This document shows positions 58,139-64,000 of a stretch of DNA of 64,000 nt, in pieces. This stretch comes from Exophiala sp. HKRS030 (lineage: Eukaryota > Ascomycota > Eurotiomycetes > Chaetothyriales > Herpotrichiellaceae). The first letter of the stretch is position 1; each line of letters begins with the position of its first letter. The stretch lies in contig JAHWDD010000002.1 of the NCBI GenBank assembly GCA_023897205.1, positions 6,138,001-6,202,000 of the forward strand. Reading direction: 5' to 3'. Both the position numbers and the translations under genes were made by a program. The notes below the pieces were generated by a model. That model saw only the letters and a list, made by a program, of their open reading frames with translations, was not told the origin of the DNA and did not search any database.

Positions 58139-60081
58139 CTAGCCAGTCCGAGCAGGAGCGATGACTTTCACTAAACCTTCTTGTACACTCTTCAGCACTT
58201 TCGCAAGTGTCGCTTTGACCACACTCCTGCCGTTCTTTGCAGTAAACCAGATGCCATACAACGTGCTCAGTAGCGCGAAGGCCTTCAACAGGCGGCCTAA
58301 TCGCAATTTTAGTAGCCCCTTGGTTGTATATTGGGCTTGCCAATGGCTCCAAACGGGGAACCAACAACGAAGAGTGAAATCGATCTGGGTGCGTGGATAG
58401 GTGGCTGAATTCCAACCATCATCTCTAGTATACCAGTTGCGACAGCCCCCAGAGTTGAAGACGGAGCGCTTTAACTGGTCTTGAATGTCGGCGGTCCATT
58501 TCCGTTCGGCCGCTTCGGTAACTTCATAGGTACGTACATCGCCCTTCAAAATGGGACCGATGAAATTCAGGCTGTAATTGACCATATTTTCGCTTGCGAG
58601 GATCACGCTGCTGTGGCCGGTAGCGGTATTGGGACCGAAGATGAGGAAAAAGTTGGGGAAGCCATCCATTGCAGTGCCGAGATAGGCCTGAGCGCCCCCA
58701 CGTTGATTCCAAACATCCAAGAGAGACTTATTATCTTTGCCAATGATTTCTAGTGGATGAAGCCAAGTATTTGTCTCGAAGCCGTGAGCAAGCACGATGA
58801 TGTCAGCAGGGATGGACTTTTCCTCCGTGGGCGCGAGGGAGTCGGTTTTGGAGAGTGGCGGGTAGTATCTGCCAGGGCCGAGGGTTACTGAGGTTGGTTG
58901 TACGGAGGTTAGTGGTAGGGTTGTCAGATCAACGCGGGGGTCGCGTAAAGACTCGAACCAACCCTCATCTACAATGCGGCGTTTGCAGAAGACTTCGTAG
59001 TCAGGGGTGAGGATCTCGTGATATTTCTCTGGGACGATCTTGTGGAGATGGGCCAAGAGGACTTTGGCTTTGGCTTCTCGACGGGCTCGTGCACCATCTG
59101 AGACTTGGAAGAGGGATAGGAACTCAGACTCGATGACGGCGAACATGACCTTGCGCAAGAAATTCTGGAAACCAGGGATGTTTCGGGAAATCTTGGGCAC
59201 GGTCTCTTTGAAGAAAGTAGCCTGCTCCGGGGGAAAGATGGGGCAACCCAGGGAGGAGAACGCATAAGCTGAGTGACGTGTTTGGCGCCATATTCAGGTT
59301 TGATCAGATTGGGAACAACTTGACCAGCTGAGCAACCTGTTCCAACGACGACAACATTCTTGTCATGGAAGTCGACGGTTTTGTCCCATCGGGCTGTGTG
59401 GACAACGGGACCCTGAAAGTCTTGAAGTCCCGGGAAATCGATAGGAGGCTTCGGCTCGACCAGACCACCGACGGCAGAGACTAGGACTTTGGCACGAATG
59501 ATTTCAGTACGGAGGACAGTTTTTGAGTTGGGATCCTTCTCCAAAGCAAGGCGTTCGTATGTAGCCATGTCACCAACTCCTGGGGCAAGGTGCTCAAGGA
59601 CGACTTCCCACTCTTCGACATCTGGAAGCCATCTGGCAGATTTGGCACTTGTATCAATCTGAATCTTGTCTAATATTTGAAATCTCTCGCACACTTGATA
59701 GAGGTATTGAATGATTTCCGAGCCGGAAGGGAAAAGAGACGTCCAATTTGGATTTTGGGCGAAGGAAAAGGAATAGAGAATAGCTGGTCTGCCATGGAAG
59801 AAGAAGTTAGCGGGAATAAAGACATGAGACGGTTGAGGAAATGGAAGGTTCGCAACCTACACATCACAAGCAATGCCTGGATAGGTATTGGCATACCAGG
59901 TTCCACCGAGACCAGATTTGCGCTCGAAGATGCGGAACTGGTCAAAGCCTAGGACCTTACGAAGACGGCAGCCCATGGCGATTCCTGACTCGCCAGCACC
60001 GAGAATGGCGACAGGATAGTAGGTGTGGGAGGAGCCATCGGGGTTAGTGACATGACGGATCTGGTCGATTCGAGGAGTCAT
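58139..60081 (-). CDS. Baeyer-Villiger/flavin monooxygenase (one apparent frameshift)
   Basis: Exon 1 is 60081-59861 and exon 2 is 59788-58139 (donor GTAGGT, acceptor GGCAG), joining GIACDV to PAILYSFSFAQNP. Motifs: FAD-binding GAGESG at 28-33, GGTWYANTYPG at 59-69, the type I Baeyer-Villiger fingerprint FQGPVVHTARWD at 198-209, and the NADPH-binding VVGTGCSAGQ. The frame breaks once: RSPPWVAPSF must continue as PPEQATFFKETVPKI, needing one more C in the minus-strand C5 run (plus 59229-59233). Corrected length is 623 residues. The C-terminus has a hydrophobic stretch (LLKAFALLSTLYGIWF) that could bind membranes. The enzyme class inserts oxygen next to ketones or oxygenates N/S atoms using NADPH; the substrate is unknown. 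It is divergent from the JmjC gene and not in an obvious cluster. Confidence 0.9.
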
Positions 60082-61081
60082 GGTGAGGGATAAGTAGGGG
60101 TAGAGGTAGGTAGAGAGCGAGGGAAGAGGTGACGCGGTGGGGAGAAGAGAGAAGAGGGAAATCGCGAAAGCGGGAAAGAGCGTAGAGATGGAAGATGAGT
60201 GGGAAGGTGCGATGAAATGTGTTCAGGAAATTAAGAGGGCAGGTGCGCAGCAAGTTATCACCAGGAAAGCACCTCGGCTCGATGTTGAAGCGATCACAAG
60301 CGAGTGTGTCTGACTATTCCATATACCGTACCTAATGTCAGGCAACCTCCAAGACCATGTGGGAGAGTCATGTTTGCTGGTCAACATTTGACAAGACAAG
60401 TACAAGGGAACATATATGTTTGGGTTTCACCAAACCTGTCCCGCTTGGCCGAGAGCTCGCATAATCAAATGGGATGATGGTTTTTGTCGGCGATGGATGG
60501 CCCGATGGGGAGAGGATGGAGGGGTGGTATGGAGTGCGGGAGTGGAGTGGAGTGGAGGTATTTGCTCCCAAGAATGAATAATGGTCCATGGAACCAAAAG
60601 GCCGTGAATCCTGGAGACAGACGACCAAAGGGCCCAAGGACCCAAGGACGACTCCGTAAACGACAAACGACGACGCCATGCTCGGCAATGGTAATGCTTG
60701 GCGCCCAGACACACCCTTGACGAGGGTGCAGCGGCTACTTAATCTGTACCGAGTATCTATCACGACGATAGGATAGGCATTTAGTGTCCGTTCCAGCTTA
60801 CACTCCCTCGCCGCCTTCACTGATAACTGGTGAGTCAAGTAAGTCTAGATTGTGCAAGGAGAGATTTGTCAAGTTGTCACTCGACCGCATCTGTCATCAG
60901 CCTTGTGAACAACCCATCCCCATCCGAAATCAGCATCAGTACCTAGTCTGTGGAGAGATGCTACATGGTGGACGCTATAACCTCACCAACCGATTGTCGA
61001 TGATTCATTATTTTCCGCAAAGCCTTCTGACGTCCCATTGATTCGTTCGACCTTCTTTTTCGCGGTTGGCAAAGAAAGTCA
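60082..61081. promoter_or_regulatory. Divergent intergenic region, monooxygenase and JmjC gene
   Basis: About 1 kb between two gene starts. A purine-rich tract (GAGGGATAAG-type) lies directly upstream of the monooxygenase on its coding strand as C/T-rich leader. A GGAGTGGAGTGGAG short repeat is at about 60536-60556. No coding frame is supported. Confidence 0.55.
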
Positions 61082-62409
61082 ATGGGAATTTGTCCGCAGG
61101 ACGAAAAGAAGCATCTTGAAGCTCAATATTTCAATCGACATATCAATGCTATGTCGCTCTCGGCATCATTCAATTGGCGGGGGTCCATAATCGCGTCAAC
61201 CCTTTCGACGTTTCATCTACACTGTCATGTGAGCTTGACGTCTTCCATAACACCGTACCGAATTGACCGTCCATTGCGCAACAACGCCACCCGCTTCGTA
61301 TCATCTTCAAAGCGCCCCCTGAACCTTCGCCAAGTCCCACATCTTGCAACATGGGACAAAGCAGTTTTCCAGTCCTCAGCTTACGGACCTGGCCTACCTT
61401 ACCGTCTGCCGGGATCTGCTCAAAACTTGCCACCTGCCTGTACAAAGTGGTTTGTCCACCACGACGACGGTTTCGAAAACCGGACTCTTGGCAGTGGAGA
61501 GAAAAAGCACACCACCAACTCCCATCAAGACAACAATCACGATGAAGGCAACAATTTCGGTCCTCCTTTATCATCCGAGCTCCAAACTTCGTTCTGGTCC
61601 GAATTTGAAGATACCCTTGTCTCATTGGAATTGACCTCTCGAGACACCGGAGGCAATGAAACCTTTCATCGAACTGAAGCACCACTCAAACTCCTCTTAA
61701 CATATCTTTCTAGCTATGCAACAGCGCACTCAACATCTCATCCCCAGTCTCATTCGATATACTTGGCACAATGCTCTCTATCGAGCCTCCCTCTAAATCT
61801 ACAAGCCGATGTTCCCATTCCAGCTCTTCTAACAAAGGCCATTCCTTCAACCGCCGAAACCACCAGTACTACCCCTCCTCCCTCAGCTCATATCAAAGGC
61901 GACATTTATGCAACCTCTCTATGGCTTGGCCGAGCACCAACATATACCCCTCTACACCGTGACCCAAACCCCAATCTATTCGTCCAGCTCGCCGGATCCA
62001 AAACCATCCGGCTCCTTCCCCGAGTATCGGCGACGCCATCTTTGAAGACATACAATCTCGGCTTTCCTCATCGCCATCCTCCTCAGCTCGCATCCGCGGC
62101 GAGGAAATGATGCAAGGTCCGGAAAAGGCCATGCTTGACCACGCCATCTGGCCCGACAACTATCCCTCACCTGCAGACTCCTCATCTCAAGCCCGCACAA
62201 GCAAGAGCACACACCTTCCAAACTCAAATTCCACTTCCGATCTCCAAACTCCAGACTCGTCTGCTCGATACACACCCCTCCTCCAACGCTATGCCCAGGA
62301 ATCCACCCTACACATGGGCGACACGCTGTTCATCCCACGAGGCTGGTGGCACAGTGTACGGGGAATCGGGCACGGTGTGACCGCGAGCGCCAATTGGTGG
62401 TTTCGCTGA
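61082..62409 (+). CDS. JmjC/cupin-8 domain protein (one apparent frameshift)
   Basis: The long frame starts at 61082, but the second Met at 61151 opens MSLSASFNWRGSIIASTL followed by a basic, Ser-rich stretch like a mitochondrial presequence, so 61151 may be the real start. Conserved blocks: LRQVPHLATWDKAVFQ, AYGPGLPYRLP, PACTKWF, then the cupin core TPLHRDPNPNLFVQLAGSKT with the iron ligands H292 and D294 (counting from 61082). Next, the frame breaks in the C4 run at 62018-62021. With one more C it reads LLPPSIGDAIFEDIQSRLSS and continues to GDTLFIPRGWWHSVRG with the distal His near 424. Corrected length is 442 residues (419 from 61151). Family members are Fe(II)/2-oxoglutarate dioxygenases that hydroxylate proteins; the target is unknown. 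Confidence 0.84.
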
Positions 62410-63144
62410 AGGGGACATGCATGGTACGAATTGCAAGGCGAAGCAGGACAATCATCCCACGAGTCCCTGACCCATTAATCAACGAGCTCGACAAATCTGA
62501 TATCTGGGGTACTACTCAACAGCACATGTACAGTGTACTTGATAATCACGCAACAAAAGAAGTTATATTCTGAACCATGTAGAGTAAGCATACTACATAC
62601 CCCCATAATAGCTCACCTACGCACTTCCATGAACCAGATGCGACATGTACATACCTACGGACCTGCCTGCATATCTGCTAAAACGCTTCCGTCGACTGCT
62701 TGCTAAACCTCAGCGCCTTAAGGACAAGATATTAATGAAGCCCTTTCGCGGAAGAATCTGGCTCCTAGCTCCTAGCTCCAAGCTCCTCGCTTCGAGATAA
62801 TAAACAAAGAATCAACTCAAGGCTGGCTCGATGGCTCGATGGATCCGTCGAATGATCGGTGAGAAAGCGTCTCATGACTGCTTGACTACTTGAGGCATCA
62901 GGCTCCCAACTAAACTGGTTTAGTCGTCTATCGACAACTACCTATATTCATGGGCCGTATGTGTGAAAAGAATATGGGCATGATGGGTACGAAGCCTACA
63001 AACAAGCTCAGCTACCTTCTCATGCCTCGCTTTGCAGGAATGTAAGATAGAGACAACCAAACTATGAGCAAAATCCATGGTAATATGACTTTACTAGCAC
63101 CGCTTCTACTTACACCGCTTCACAGGGATTCAAGTCTGAATCAT
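62410..63144. other. Convergent intergenic region
   Basis: About 735 bases between two 3' ends. A short GCTCCTAGCTCCTAGCTCC repeat is at about 62760-62785 and a GGCTCGATGGCTCGATGG repeat at about 62824-62843. No gene is supported. Confidence 0.6.
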
Positions 63145-64000
63145 TCAATCCGTTATACCCTTTTTCGCTCCGTCGAACAAGACGCCAATCAGCTCGTCAA
63201 ATATTGTAAAAACCAGATGCTGGTTCAACCTTGCATTATTCATCGTCGCAGAGATCCGTCGTGCCGCCGCTTGTGCATTGGCCCGTCCCACCACACTACC
63301 TGCCAGATCTGGTACCAGGGTCGCCAACATCAAGCTCGCCTCCGACTTTGATTTTTTCTTCTCTCCTGCCGTCCGGGTTTGCCTTCTCTCATTTTCCCGC
63401 CTTCGGGCCACATTGTGTCGCTAATCATTGTCACGTATTTCAAAAGCGCATCCTCTTGCGTGAAGCTCTTAACCACTTCGCGCACTTTTCGCTCCACCGT
63501 TCCTCCGAGAAGTTGGTGTAAAACGACGATCACAGCACGCCCTCGAAGCCAATTGTTGCCTCGGTTGAGCTCAAATGTCTCCAAGAAGATATCACATATG
63601 GGCTTGACAAATGGTTCAAGTTCCTTATCTTCAAAGGCTGCTAGTTCCGCTTCAGCTTCAGCCACCGATCCGGCCTCGATCGACACAATCTCAGCCTGAT
63701 TCATTCCCAATTGAGTAGTGGCTGCTGATATCAAATTTTGACCAGCTACGGATAGCTGATCAAGCACAGCAATGTTCCCCAGGAATTCATCCATACCATC
63801 TGTGACAGAGTTATACAGACGACTCACAATATCCTGCGTATCCGAGGCATTGCTCGAGTCGTGACCGCCAATGGTTGATTGAGAAAGAAAAGACCGAAAT
63901 TCGCGACTTCGGCAGACATCCGGCATCTTCAGTAGTTGTTGCATATAATGTTCCAAAGCAAGCTTTCGATTTTGTAGAAATTGCTTCTGAAGTTTCATGA
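63145..64000 (-). CDS. mdm1: Mdm1/SNX13-type sorting nexin, 3' part (one apparent frameshift)
   Basis: The gene enters from the right edge; only its C-terminal third is present. The first residues visible (RKLALEHYMQQLLKMP, CRSREFRSFLSQ) are the end of a PX domain, which binds phosphoinositides. A linker rich in acid follows, then the sorting-nexin C-terminal domain: NRGNNWLRGRAVIVVLHQLL, GTVERKVRE, and after a frame change MLATLVPDLAGSVVGRANA, RRISATMNNARLNQHLV. The change is at a CCC run (plus 63375-63377); one missing base joins the frames (GKP to RTAGEKKKS). Yeast Mdm1 tethers the ER to the vacuole; SNX13 links ER, lipid droplets and late endosomes. The Met at 63998 is internal, not the start. 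The PXA and RGS-like domains lie outside the window. Confidence 0.88.

Noticed and set aside
1..64000. CRISPR array, rRNA genes or a biosynthetic gene cluster
   Set aside because: No regularly spaced repeats, no conserved rRNA stretches, and no synthase-type megagenes were found; the oxygenase and regulators are not grouped with core enzymes.

Overview
The window is nuclear DNA of a filamentous ascomycete (Pezizomycotina). The evidence is short GT-AG introns of about 50-180 bases with CTRAY-type branch sites, Zn2Cys6 regulators of the fungal-specific class, a HET-domain NOD-like receptor, and fungal forms of Rho1, Ccz1, Mdm1 and casein kinase 2 beta. The sequence does not fix the genus.

Left part (1-29 kb) is gene-dense. 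In order: Rho1 GTPase, the Rab7-activator subunit Ccz1, a six-exon Zn2Cys6 regulator, an unrecognised four-helix membrane protein, dipeptidyl peptidase III (minus), a SCY1/SCYL2-type pseudokinase, a secreted SurE-like phosphatase, a PhzF-family enzyme, a mitochondrial branched-chain aminotransferase, and a 1468-residue HET-NACHT-HEAT receptor. I see no biosynthetic cluster. The genes are mostly housekeeping or trafficking, plus one self/non-self recognition gene.

Middle part (29-51.7 kb) is almost empty of genes. Only two are supported, both minus: a four-exon CIA30-domain gene (39196-40157) that is visible only after splicing short exons, and a bZIP regulator (41475-42315). The rest holds microsatellites, a telomere-like GTGTARG tract, and repeated copies of the 9-mer TACTCCGTA.

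Right part (51.7-64 kb) is dense again: a second Zn2Cys6 regulator, casein kinase 2 regulatory subunit, a Baeyer-Villiger/flavin monooxygenase (minus), a JmjC/cupin-8 protein, and the 3' end of an Mdm1/SNX13-type sorting nexin (minus, running off the right edge).

The most useful technical observation is that seven genes need nine single-base corrections to read through. All nine are apparent one-base deletions at runs of G or C, none is an insertion, and each corrected total is an exact multiple of three or joins two family-matching frames. This looks like systematic G/C homopolymer under-calling rather than gene decay. Any ORF-based annotation of this contig will split these genes.

The most interesting biology is the HET-NACHT-HEAT receptor, with three tandem 99-base HEAT units of which the last two are about four fifths identical.
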